Positions 1 through 6,855 of a stretch of 64,000 nucleotides of DNA are shown here, one piece after another. The position numbers were made by a program, and so were the translations under genes. The notes beneath the pieces are model-generated. The model was given only the letters and a program-made list of their open reading frames with translations. It did no database searches and was not told the DNA's origin. Each line of letters starts with the position of its first letter. The first letter of the stretch is position 1. Source of the DNA: a candidate division WOR-3 bacterium (GTDB lineage: Bacteria > Hydrothermota > Hydrothermia > UBA1063); the NCBI GenBank assembly GCA_039803545.1, contig JBDRYS010000001.1, positions 685,866-749,865 of the forward strand, given 5' to 3'.

Positions 1-49
1 ATATAAGAAAAAACTTGAAGCCTTTTTGCAAAAAAAAGGAGCATTAAAT

Positions 50-568
50 ATGAACCCTTTTGCACTTACAAAATTAAGTTACGGCCTCTACATTGTAGCA
101 ACAAAAGAGGGTGAAAAAATAAATGGGCAAATAGCCAACACAGTCTTTCAAGTCACTGCAGAACCGATTAAAGTTGCAGTTGCCCTTAATAAACTAAATT
201 TAACCCATGAAATGGTTTCAAGGACCGGCAAATTTTCCGTTTCGGTGCTAACACAGGAAGCCCCCTTTACCTTCATCGGAAAGTTCGGCTTTAAAACAGG
301 AAGAGATGTAAATAAGTTTGAAAGCGTAAATTATAGAATTTCTGACAACGGCTTACCAATAGTTCTTGACTACACCTGTGCTTACATAGAATGTAAGGTA
401 GTAAACAGCTTTGATGCCGGAACACACACTATCTTTCTTGGAGAAGTTATTGACGCCGACATATTATCAGAAAATCCACCGATGACCTACGATTATTATC
501 ATAAAGAAGTCAAGGGGAAAACCCCCAAAACGGCTTCAACCTACATAAAAGAGGAAAAGAAGGAGTAA
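50..568 (+). CDS. Flavin reductase-like FMN-binding protein (Hrb/flavoredoxin type)
   Basis: About 172 residues with the split-barrel FMN-binding fold of the flavin reductase family, as in flavoredoxin and the N-terminal half of Moorella high-molecular-weight rubredoxin. Family hallmarks are the opening 'LSYGLYIVAT', the 'NGQIANTVFQVTAEP' stretch and 'FEAG/DAGTHTIFLGEV' near the end. It probably passes electrons from NAD(P)H or a carrier to the flavodiiron protein encoded 3 bases downstream. No rubredoxin CxxCG knuckles are present, so this is the flavin domain alone. I place the start at the ATG at 50, 8 bases after AAAGGAG, rather than at the TTG at 26. The window begins just upstream, so the promoter is not visible. 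The family is clear; the exact electron donor is inference. Confidence 0.85.
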   Translation: MNPFALTKLSYGLYIVATKEGEKINGQIANTVFQVTAEPIKVAVALNKLNLTHEMVSRTGKFSVSVLTQEAPFTFIGKFGFKTGRDVNKFESVNYRISDNGLPIVLDYTCAYIECKVVNSFDAGTHTIFLGEVIDADILSENPPMTYDYYHKEVKGKTPKTASTYIKEEKKE

Positions 569-571
569 AAA

Positions 572-1756
572 ATGGCGGTAAAGAAAATAAAAGAAGGGCT
601 TTATTTAATCAACACTCTACACTGGGAAAGGAGGCTCTTTGACGAATTAATACCATTACCCGATGGCACTACCTACAATGCATACCTGATAATCGGGGAG
701 CATAAAACAGCCCTTATCGATACCTCTGATACCTTAAAGGCTGAAGAATTCCTAAGGGATTTGGACACAATCGGGATAAAGAAAATAGACTACATCGTAT
801 CGAACCATGCAGAGCAGGATCATTCGGGCGCAATCCCTTCAGTCCTCGAAAAGTTTAAGGAAGCCGTTGTGGTAACAAACGAAAAATGTGCCGAACTCCT
901 TAAAACACACCTTCAAATACCATCCCAAAAGTTCTTAGTAATTAAAGAGAATGACACCATTGACCTCGGTGGAAAAACATTAAAATTTATTATGACTCCC
1001 TGGGTTCACTGGCCCGAGACTCAAACCACGCTGCTCCTCGAGGACAAAATAGCCTTTACCTGCGACTTCTTTGGCTCTCACCTTGCAACTACAGAATTCT
1101 TAAACAATGGTACTCCCGAACTCTACAAGGCTGCAAAACGATACTATGCCGAAATAATGGCGCCTTTTAGAAATATGATCCCAAAGAACATTGAGAAAAT
1201 AGAGGACTTTGGACCAGAAATGATCTGTCCAAGCCACGGGCCGATCCACACTAACCCACGATTTATAATAAATGCATACAAAGAATGGGCTTCCAGCAAG
1301 GTGAAAAACCTGGTGCTACTCCTTTATGTTTCAATGCATCACAGCACAGAAAGGGCGGTAAGATTCTTGGAACAAAAACTCATTGATGAGGGTGTTAATG
1401 TAAAGGTCTTTGGCTTACCAGTGGCTGACACAGGCGAAATAGCTATGGCTCTATTAGACGCAGCTACTCTTATCATTGCAACTCCAACCGTTCTTGCGAG
1501 TGCCCACCCACTTGCAATTTATTACACCTATCTCGCCAATGCCCTTAGACCAAAAACTAAATATCTGGCTATTGTAAATTCCTATGGATGGGGTGGAAAA
1601 ACCGCTGAAGACCTAAAAAATATTTTCTCCAACTTTAAAGGCGAAATTATTGATGTGATTTCTTTCAAAGGCTTACCCGATGAAAAAGCATACGAATCCC
1701 TCCAAAAACTGGCAAAAACCGTAGGTGAAAAGCACAGGGCTGAAGGGCTAATATAG
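572..1756 (+). CDS. fprA: A-type flavodiiron protein (oxygen/nitric oxide reductase)
   Basis: 394 residues, the standard length of a two-domain flavodiiron protein. The N-terminal beta-lactamase-like domain carries the diiron ligands H79, E81, D83 and H84 in 'NHAEQDHSG', a later His in 'WVHWPET', Asp in 'CDFFGSH' and His in 'SHGPIH'. The C-terminal part (about 250-390) is a flavodoxin domain, opening 'LVLLLYVSMHHSTERA' and ending near 'YGWGGK'. These cytoplasmic enzymes reduce O2 to water or NO to N2O in anaerobes. It follows the flavin reductase by 3 bases with its own AAGGAG site, so the two form an operon like hrb-fprA of Moorella. All ligands are intact. Confidence 0.97.
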   Translation: MAVKKIKEGLYLINTLHWERRLFDELIPLPDGTTYNAYLIIGEHKTALIDTSDTLKAEEFLRDLDTIGIKKIDYIVSNHAEQDHSGAIPSVLEKFKEAVVVTNEKCAELLKTHLQIPSQKFLVIKENDTIDLGGKTLKFIMTPWVHWPETQTTLLLEDKIAFTCDFFGSHLATTEFLNNGTPELYKAAKRYYAEIMAPFRNMIPKNIEKIEDFGPEMICPSHGPIHTNPRFIINAYKEWASSKVKNLVLLLYVSMHHSTERAVRFLEQKLIDEGVNVKVFGLPVADTGEIAMALLDAATLIIATPTVLASAHPLAIYYTYLANALRPKTKYLAIVNSYGWGGKTAEDLKNIFSNFKGEIIDVISFKGLPDEKAYESLQKLAKTVGEKHRAEGLI

Positions 1757-1758
1757 AA

Positions 1759-2646
1759 TTAACGAATTCTTATCCATTTATCCTTGAGCTCAGGCGAAAG
1801 CTTTTCGATGACTTCATAGGTTTTGGAATCATGGAAGTATCCTGAAGCATAAGGGATTTCATCTTCGTATCCTAAGGTTCTTGACAATGAAAACATCAGG
1901 GCTTCCCTCACATACTTTCCCACAATACCAGCAAACATAATGGGTAAATACTTTTGGTCACCATTCATTATAAAATAGAGACGCCTCGAGCCCTTAATTT
2001 CATAAGCGGAGTAATCGAATCTCTCCTCGAATACTACATAATCATAACTTAGAGTTTCAAAAAATCTGCCATACTTCGAAGTCCCACCAATTTTGCCCAT
2101 TAAAAAATGAGAAGAATCAAAATTCTCCATAAGCTCAGTAAAGAGTTTAAAATCCAGCAATGCCTTGTTGTCAAGAGAATTGATCAGCTGGTTAAATTTA
2201 TCGGCCATCAAAACTAAGAACTTCAAATCTGTGAACTTTATTTGACAATTCTCAAAATAATTGAGAAGCCTCTCATTAGCAAAACCACCAAAGATTGGTA
2301 TTTGCATATCAGTTATGCCATAAGATGAAAGGTCGATCAGATCCAAAGAGAACTCATTAATCAATCCTCGCAAACTACTCACCTCCCTACCGAGCATTTT
2401 GAGTATAGTCAAAACCACCGATTCCCCTATGCGGTAACTACCCTTACTCCTTTTAAAAAGCTCCTTGCTATCCCTTACAGGGATTGGGAATTTATAGCCT
2501 TCTACTTCAGAAGCTGTCAGTGGATCAGTACCTTTGACATTGACCTTGATGCCTGTAACCACCATTGGCCCAAGCAGTGGTCCGTACCCATTTTCATCAA
2601 TTCCAACAACTTCCCACTCCTTTGTATCAAAGATAAAGCCCTGCAT
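1759..2646 (-). CDS. Divergent RNase HII-like protein
   Basis: 295 residues from the ATG at 2646. The opening 'VGIDENGYGPLLGPMVV' matches the RNase HII/HIII signature GxDExGxGPLxGPVV, except that Tyr replaces the usual Arg of GRG. A 'DSKEL' motif follows, corresponding to the family's DSKKL. Later 'LVLMADKFN' could supply the third acidic residue, and 'MFAGIVGKYVREALM' resembles the conserved AAxIvAKxxRD helix. I therefore infer an RNase H fold that may cleave RNA in RNA-DNA hybrids, but the large middle region does not match a standard RNase HII. The longer reading with 26 more residues would run into the divergent gene and is rejected. TATAAT ends 7 bases before this ATG, which fits a leaderless mRNA. 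Fold fairly sure, activity unsure. Confidence 0.6.
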   Translation of the reverse strand: MQGFIFDTKEWEVVGIDENGYGPLLGPMVVTGIKVNVKGTDPLTASEVEGYKFPIPVRDSKELFKRSKGSYRIGESVVLTILKMLGREVSSLRGLINEFSLDLIDLSSYGITDMQIPIFGGFANERLLNYFENCQIKFTDLKFLVLMADKFNQLINSLDNKALLDFKLFTELMENFDSSHFLMGKIGGTSKYGRFFETLSYDYVVFEERFDYSAYEIKGSRRLYFIMNGDQKYLPIMFAGIVGKYVREALMFSLSRTLGYEDEIPYASGYFHDSKTYEVIEKLSPELKDKWIRIR

Positions 2647-2648
2647 AT

Positions 2649-2682
2649 TTTGAATTATAAGGGAAACCCAATATAATAAGTA
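2649..2682. promoter_or_regulatory. Overlapping divergent promoters of the RNase HII-like and SDR genes
   Basis: Only 43 bases separate the two start codons. On the plus strand TTTGAA (2649-2654), 17 bases and TATAAT (2672-2677) lead to the ATG at 2690. On the minus strand TATAAT (positions 2654-2659) lies 7 bases before the ATG at 2646; its -35 is weak. The two promoters interlock, so they may exclude each other. Confidence 0.65.
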
Positions 2683-2689
2683 AACATTA

Positions 2690-3667
2690 ATGATAGTAGG
2701 CGTTACTGGTGCTTCTGGTTTCATAGGTCAAAACTTAGTCCCTGAACTAATAAAAAACGGACACAGAATTAGAATATTGGTACGTTCCAAAAATCAAAAG
2801 ATCCTTTGGCCTGAGGTTGAAGCCTATTACGGCGACTTTTCTAACCCATCTTCTCTTGTTGACTTTGTAAAAGACCTTGAGGCCGTAGTTCATTGTGCAG
2901 GTGTAATAAAGGCACTGAGGAAAGAGGATTTTATAACGGGAAATTACAATGCAACAAAAAATCTCGTTGACGCTATAAATATTGCTAAACCTAACAATTT
3001 TAAACGTTTCATATTCCTCTCGAGCCAGAGTGCCCAGGGTCCATCAAAAGAGCTAATGCCAAGAAAAGTGGAGCAAACCCCCGAACCCGTAAGCTGGTAC
3101 GGAAAATCAAAGCTAATGGCAGAGAACTATATAATAAACTCCCTTCAATATCCCTACACAATCCTGAGACTCTCCACGGTTTACGGCCCCCACGATAGAG
3201 AAACTTTGCGATTTTTCCAATACGTAAAGTGGGGAGTTTTCCCCATGCCAAACGGGGAAAAATATCTCAGCATTATTTACGTAAAAGACGTTGTAAAGCT
3301 TATACTCATGCTATTAGAAAAAGAAGACGTCGGAATAAATCGGATATATTTCGTGGCGAATCCTGAATACACTACCCTATCTTCGATAATCGAAAACATC
3401 AAATCTCTATCTGGGAAAAGGAGAGTTTTGAAAATCCCCATATCTGAATGGATTTTTAGACCCGCGTTAAAATTAAGCGAAACTATTGCCAAAATTACAA
3501 AATCTCCAACCATCGCAAACAGCGACAAGGCCAATGAGCTCGCTGAGAAATACTGGATCGGAGATCCCACACCCCTTTACGAAGAAACAGGGTTTAAGCC
3601 GAACTACTCCATCATAGAAGGACTTTACGAAACCTTAATGTGGTATAAGGAAAATCGCTGGCTTTAA
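2690..3667 (+). CDS. NAD(P)-dependent epimerase/dehydratase (extended SDR)
   Basis: 325 residues. 'VTGASGFIGQNLV' at the N-terminus is the extended-SDR Rossmann glycine motif (GxxGxxG). 'YGKSKLMAE' holds the catalytic Tyr-x3-Lys pair and 'FLSSQSA' the upstream Ser. 'RLSTVYGPHDRE' and 'YVKDVV' are also typical. The family acts on nucleotide sugars, sterols or related substrates; nothing here fixes the substrate. It is divergent from the RNase HII-like gene and convergent with purM, so it stands alone. The start codon lies 12 bases after TATAAT without a clear ribosome binding site, so the leader would be very short. No pathway partner is adjacent. Confidence 0.85.
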   Translation: MIVGVTGASGFIGQNLVPELIKNGHRIRILVRSKNQKILWPEVEAYYGDFSNPSSLVDFVKDLEAVVHCAGVIKALRKEDFITGNYNATKNLVDAINIAKPNNFKRFIFLSSQSAQGPSKELMPRKVEQTPEPVSWYGKSKLMAENYIINSLQYPYTILRLSTVYGPHDRETLRFFQYVKWGVFPMPNGEKYLSIIYVKDVVKLILMLLEKEDVGINRIYFVANPEYTTLSSIIENIKSLSGKRRVLKIPISEWIFRPALKLSETIAKITKSPTIANSDKANELAEKYWIGDPTPLYEETGFKPNYSIIEGLYETLMWYKENRWL

Positions 3668-3743
3668 GCACCCTGAATTGCCCTATTGAACAATAAAGTT
3701 TTGAAAATTTGCGCACAAAAAGTTAAAAAAATTCAGCCACTAA

Positions 3744-4745
3744 CTATTTCAGAACCACCTTACCTGACCCTTCCGCTATTTCACCAATAATGTAATAACT
3801 TTCACCTCTATTTTGCAAAAACTGAGCAAGGTCCTTTAGCTCGTCCTTAGAGACGATGAAAATAAACCCTATTCCCATATTGAAAACACGCCACATTTCC
3901 CCATCGGGAACCTCACCCTTCTCCTGTAAAAATTTGAAGATCTCAGGAACTTCCCAAGAGCTCTTATCTATGACCGCATCGCAATCCTTTGGTATAACCC
4001 TTGAGAGATTACCAGGGATTCCACCACCGGTAATATGGGCAGCCCCTTTTATATCAAATTCTCTAAAAACCTCCTCTGCCAGGCCCACATAAATTCTTGT
4101 AGGTTTAAGCAGTATCTCTCGTAAAGTCCCGTCACCCAGTTTGTAATCAGCCTGAAGGCCACATTTTTCTATGATAGCCCTCACTAAGGAGTAACCGTTG
4201 CTATGAACCCCTGTAGAAGGAAGACCAAGCAAAAGGTCACCTGGCTTTACCTTGGAAGGATTAGGAAGTTTAGATTTTTCTTGAACGCCCACAATGAATC
4301 CAGCAATATCAAACTTTCCTTTTTCTAAAAGTCCTGGAAGTTCTGCAGTCTCTCCACCGACCAAAGGGCAATTGAAACTTTCACATGCCTCTACTAAAGA
4401 GCGAAGGACCGATTTGGAAACCTCTAAATCTAAATGCCCTGTAGCATAATAATCGAGGAAAAAGAGAGGTTTTGCGCCATAAACCCCTATATCATTGGCA
4501 CACATAGCAAAAAGGTCGTATCCGAGTCCCTCCAGTTTTCCCCACTGAAGTGCAAGATCGATCTTTGTTCCGATTCCGTCGGTAGATGCCACCAACACAG
4601 GCTCACTATACTCTTTTAGCACTTTAAGGTCTACGATCGCCGCAAAGGGCCCTATATTTTCCGGTTTCAGTTTAATAATCTTTTTCAAAAAATCTACCAG
4701 GCTGTCGCCCTTATCGATATCTACCCCTGAATCCCTATAAAGCAC
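3744..4745 (-). CDS. purM: Phosphoribosylformylglycinamidine cyclo-ligase (AIR synthetase)
   Basis: 333 residues, full length. It opens 'YRDSGVDIDKGDSLV', the family's typical start. 'ASTDGIGTKIDLAL' is the nucleotide-binding DGxGTK motif, followed by 'CANDIGVYGAKPLFFLDY' and 'LVGGETAELPG'. PurM closes the imidazole ring of AIR using ATP, the fifth step of purine synthesis, in the cytoplasm. The start is GTG at 4745 behind an AAAGGAG site. It lies 11 bases downstream of sufS on the same strand, so the two are probably cotranscribed. No other pur gene is in the window, so the pathway is scattered in this genome. Confidence 0.97.
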   Translation of the reverse strand: MLYRDSGVDIDKGDSLVDFLKKIIKLKPENIGPFAAIVDLKVLKEYSEPVLVASTDGIGTKIDLALQWGKLEGLGYDLFAMCANDIGVYGAKPLFFLDYYATGHLDLEVSKSVLRSLVEACESFNCPLVGGETAELPGLLEKGKFDIAGFIVGVQEKSKLPNPSKVKPGDLLLGLPSTGVHSNGYSLVRAIIEKCGLQADYKLGDGTLREILLKPTRIYVGLAEEVFREFDIKGAAHITGGGIPGNLSRVIPKDCDAVIDKSSWEVPEIFKFLQEKGEVPDGEMWRVFNMGIGFIFIVSKDELKDLAQFLQNRGESYYIIGEIAEGSGKVVLK

Positions 4746-4756
4746 GACCTGCTCCT

Positions 4757-5989
4757 TTAAAGATTCCTATACCTCTTGACAATGGCTTTCAAAGTATCTA
4801 CGAAATAATCTGCCTCTTCAAAGGTATTATATAGATAAAAGCTCGCCCGTGCAGTACCTGAGATTCCAAAATGTTCGTGCAGAGGTTGAGCGCAATGGCA
4901 ACCCGTTCTAATCGCTACACCCTCTTCATCAAGGGCCAATCCAACCAAATCCGGTGGAATATCTTCAAAATAAAAGGATATAACACCTATACGATCTTCC
5001 ACAGGACCAAGGATTTTAATTCCTTCTACCTCATTAATAAGCCTGTTTAAAGTATGTTTCGCAATTTCCTTTTCGTGTTCAAATATGCAATCCATTCCAA
5101 CCCTCTCAAGGTAATCAATTGCAACACCAAAGGCATAACCATCCGCGAAATTGGACGTACCAGCTTCAAATCTCCAGGGCAATTTATTCCAGTCAGGCCT
5201 TTCAATAGTTACCGTAGAGATCATATCACCACCTCGGAGGAAAGGCTCCATCTTTTCGAGAATCTCTTTTTTGGCATAAAGAACCCCAATACCAGTCGGA
5301 CCCAGCATTTTGTGAGAAGAGAAGGCAAGAAAATCCATATCCAGTTTTTGAACGTCAATGGGAAGGTGTGGTACGCTCTGTGCACCGTCCACAAGGCACA
5401 ACGCACCTTTTGAATGGGCCATTTTAACTATCTCTTCAATAGGATTGACGATTCCTAACACGTTTGAAACATGGGTCACCGCCACCAGTTTTGTCCTGTC
5501 TGTTATAAGTGAATTTAGATGGTCTAAATCGAGATATCCCTTTCCATTAAGCCTCGCAAACTTTAATTTAATTCCAAAATGGTCTCTTAACATTTGCCAC
5601 GGCACCATGTTGGAATGGTGTTCCATCACCGTTGTAACTATCTCATCTCCTGGCTTCAATTTAAAAGAGAGCGAATATGCCACAAGATTTATTGCCTCAG
5701 TAGTATTCCTGGTGAAAATAATCTCTTCAAAAAATCTCGCATTTATAAATCTTCTCACCTTCTCGTGGGCTTCTTCGTAAAGCTCCGTGGCTTCCCTCGA
5801 CAATGTATGAATGGCACGGTGAATATTAGCATTGTGCAGTGTATAAAATTCCTCCAGTGCTTTAATGACCTGAACCGGTCTCTGGGAGGTAGCAGCGTTA
5901 TCTAAATATACGAGGGGCTTGCCCCTCAATTTCCTTTGCAATATTGGAAAATCTTTGCGGACACTTTGAACATCAAAACATGGCATCAT
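4757..5989 (-). CDS. sufS: Cysteine desulfurase, SufS type
   Basis: 410 residues, the group II (SufS/CsdA) length. 'VYLDNAATSQRP' opens the fold, 'VTTVMEHHSNMVPW' follows, and 'SSHKMLGPTGIGVLY' carries the PLP lysine. 'RTGCHCAQPLHEHFG' holds the catalytic Cys that takes sulfur from cysteine. SufS normally feeds SufU or SufE and the SufBCD scaffold, none of which is adjacent; purM follows instead. A second desulfurase of the IscS class sits at 24357-25523, so this organism has both types. Two ATGs in tandem (5989 and 5986) could start it. TATAAT ends 6 bases before the first, with no Shine-Dalgarno site. Confidence 0.95.
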   Translation of the reverse strand: MMPCFDVQSVRKDFPILQRKLRGKPLVYLDNAATSQRPVQVIKALEEFYTLHNANIHRAIHTLSREATELYEEAHEKVRRFINARFFEEIIFTRNTTEAINLVAYSLSFKLKPGDEIVTTVMEHHSNMVPWQMLRDHFGIKLKFARLNGKGYLDLDHLNSLITDRTKLVAVTHVSNVLGIVNPIEEIVKMAHSKGALCLVDGAQSVPHLPIDVQKLDMDFLAFSSHKMLGPTGIGVLYAKKEILEKMEPFLRGGDMISTVTIERPDWNKLPWRFEAGTSNFADGYAFGVAIDYLERVGMDCIFEHEKEIAKHTLNRLINEVEGIKILGPVEDRIGVISFYFEDIPPDLVGLALDEEGVAIRTGCHCAQPLHEHFGISGTARASFYLYNTFEEADYFVDTLKAIVKRYRNL

Positions 5990-5995
5990 TGCTTA

Positions 5996-6001
5996 ATTAT
6001 A
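5996..6001 (-). promoter_or_regulatory. -10 box of sufS (leaderless type)
   Basis: TATAAT on the minus strand ends exactly 6 bases before the sufS ATG at 5989. No good -35 and no ribosome binding site are visible. Confidence 0.55.
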
Positions 6002-6057
6002 AAATCAAACAACGGGATTTGAAAAAGTGAGACGGTTAAAACAAAACCTCTAAAGGT

Positions 6058-6086
6058 TTGAAGATACTTACAAATCCCATTAAACT
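6058..6086 (+). promoter_or_regulatory. Promoter of the methyltransferase gene
   Basis: TTGAAG (6058-6063), a 17-base spacer and TAAACT (6081-6086) end 7 bases before the ATG at 6094. The TTG that could be read as an upstream start is better explained as part of this -35 box. Confidence 0.5.
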
Positions 6087-6093
6087 TAAAGCA

Positions 6094-6840
6094 ATGAATG
6101 ACCCATTCAGTCTGATTGCCGAATACTACGATGAGGTAATGGAAAAAGTAGATTACGACGAATGGGCACGATACATAAAGACCCTTTTCTCAATAGCGCC
6201 ATTAAAGCCAATAAAGAGAGTTCTTGACCTTGCTTTCGGTACCGGTAATTTATCAATAAAACTGGGGAATCAAGGTTACGAAGTCTTCGGACTTGACTAT
6301 TCAACAGGAATGGTAAGGGTTGCCAAGAAAAAGATCGTGGATAAACCTTTCACAATGCACATGGTAATAGCAGACTTCCGTAAACTCCCCTTCAGGAAAA
6401 ACCTGTTTGACGCTGTAATTTCGACTTTCGACAGTCTAAACAACATACTGGAGCCCGAAGAACTTTTAGAAACCTTCAGGGAAGTAAGGGAAGTGTTGCG
6501 CAAGGGCGGCCCCTTCATTTTCGACCTCAACACCAATTGGTCCTTCAAGACAGAATGGTACAATATGACCAGGGTCGAAGAAACGGCCAATACCGTCTCT
6601 ATCTGGAAATCCAGATATTTAAACGGAATCGTCTATCTCTACTTTACCCTTTTTGTGAGGATTGATAAAGGAGACACTTATAAGAAAATTTACACCGTTT
6701 TCCGGGAAAGAGGCTATGACCCGGACGAAGTTAAAAAATATCTTAAAAAGGCGGGGTTTAAAAAGGTTTATTGTTACGATCACTTAACTTTATCACCTGG
6801 TAAGGCAAAGAGCTCAAGAATTACTTACCTGGCTTACTAA
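6094..6840 (+). CDS. Class I SAM-dependent methyltransferase
   Basis: 248 residues from the ATG at 6094. 'RVLDLAFGTGNLSIKL' is motif I (E/DxGxGxG type) of Rossmann-fold methyltransferases, with 'VFGLDYSTGMVRVAKKK' giving the acidic residue that binds the SAM ribose. 'FDAVISTFDSLNNI' and 'VLREVLRKGGPFIFDLN' are motifs IV and post-I type strands. The C-terminal half is of the kind seen in small-molecule methyltransferases; the substrate is not visible. The gene is divergent from sufS and ends 15 bases before the amino-acid dehydrogenase operon, which it may precede in one transcript. A TTG at 6058 would add 12 residues with no homology and overlaps the promoter, so I reject it. Confidence 0.8.
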   Translation: MNDPFSLIAEYYDEVMEKVDYDEWARYIKTLFSIAPLKPIKRVLDLAFGTGNLSIKLGNQGYEVFGLDYSTGMVRVAKKKIVDKPFTMHMVIADFRKLPFRKNLFDAVISTFDSLNNILEPEELLETFREVREVLRKGGPFIFDLNTNWSFKTEWYNMTRVEETANTVSIWKSRYLNGIVYLYFTLFVRIDKGDTYKKIYTVFRERGYDPDEVKKYLKKAGFKKVYCYDHLTLSPGKAKSSRITYLAY

Positions 6841-6855
6841 AAAGGAAGGTAGCTA

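Noticed and set aside
26-49. TTG start giving a longer flavin reductase.
   Set aside because: The ATG at 50 has AAAGGAG at proper spacing and the extra residues lack homology.
1755-1770. Inverted repeat AGAATT-AACG-AATTCT across the two convergent stop codons.
   Set aside because: Only 6 AT-rich pairs and no T-run, so too weak to call a terminator.
5054-5905. Several open frames of 100-140 codons opposite sufS.
   Set aside because: They lie antisense to a certain gene, overlap each other and have no family motifs or ribosome binding sites.
6058-6093. TTG start giving 12 more residues for the methyltransferase.
   Set aside because: The TTG is part of a -35 box and the ATG at 6094 fits the promoter.
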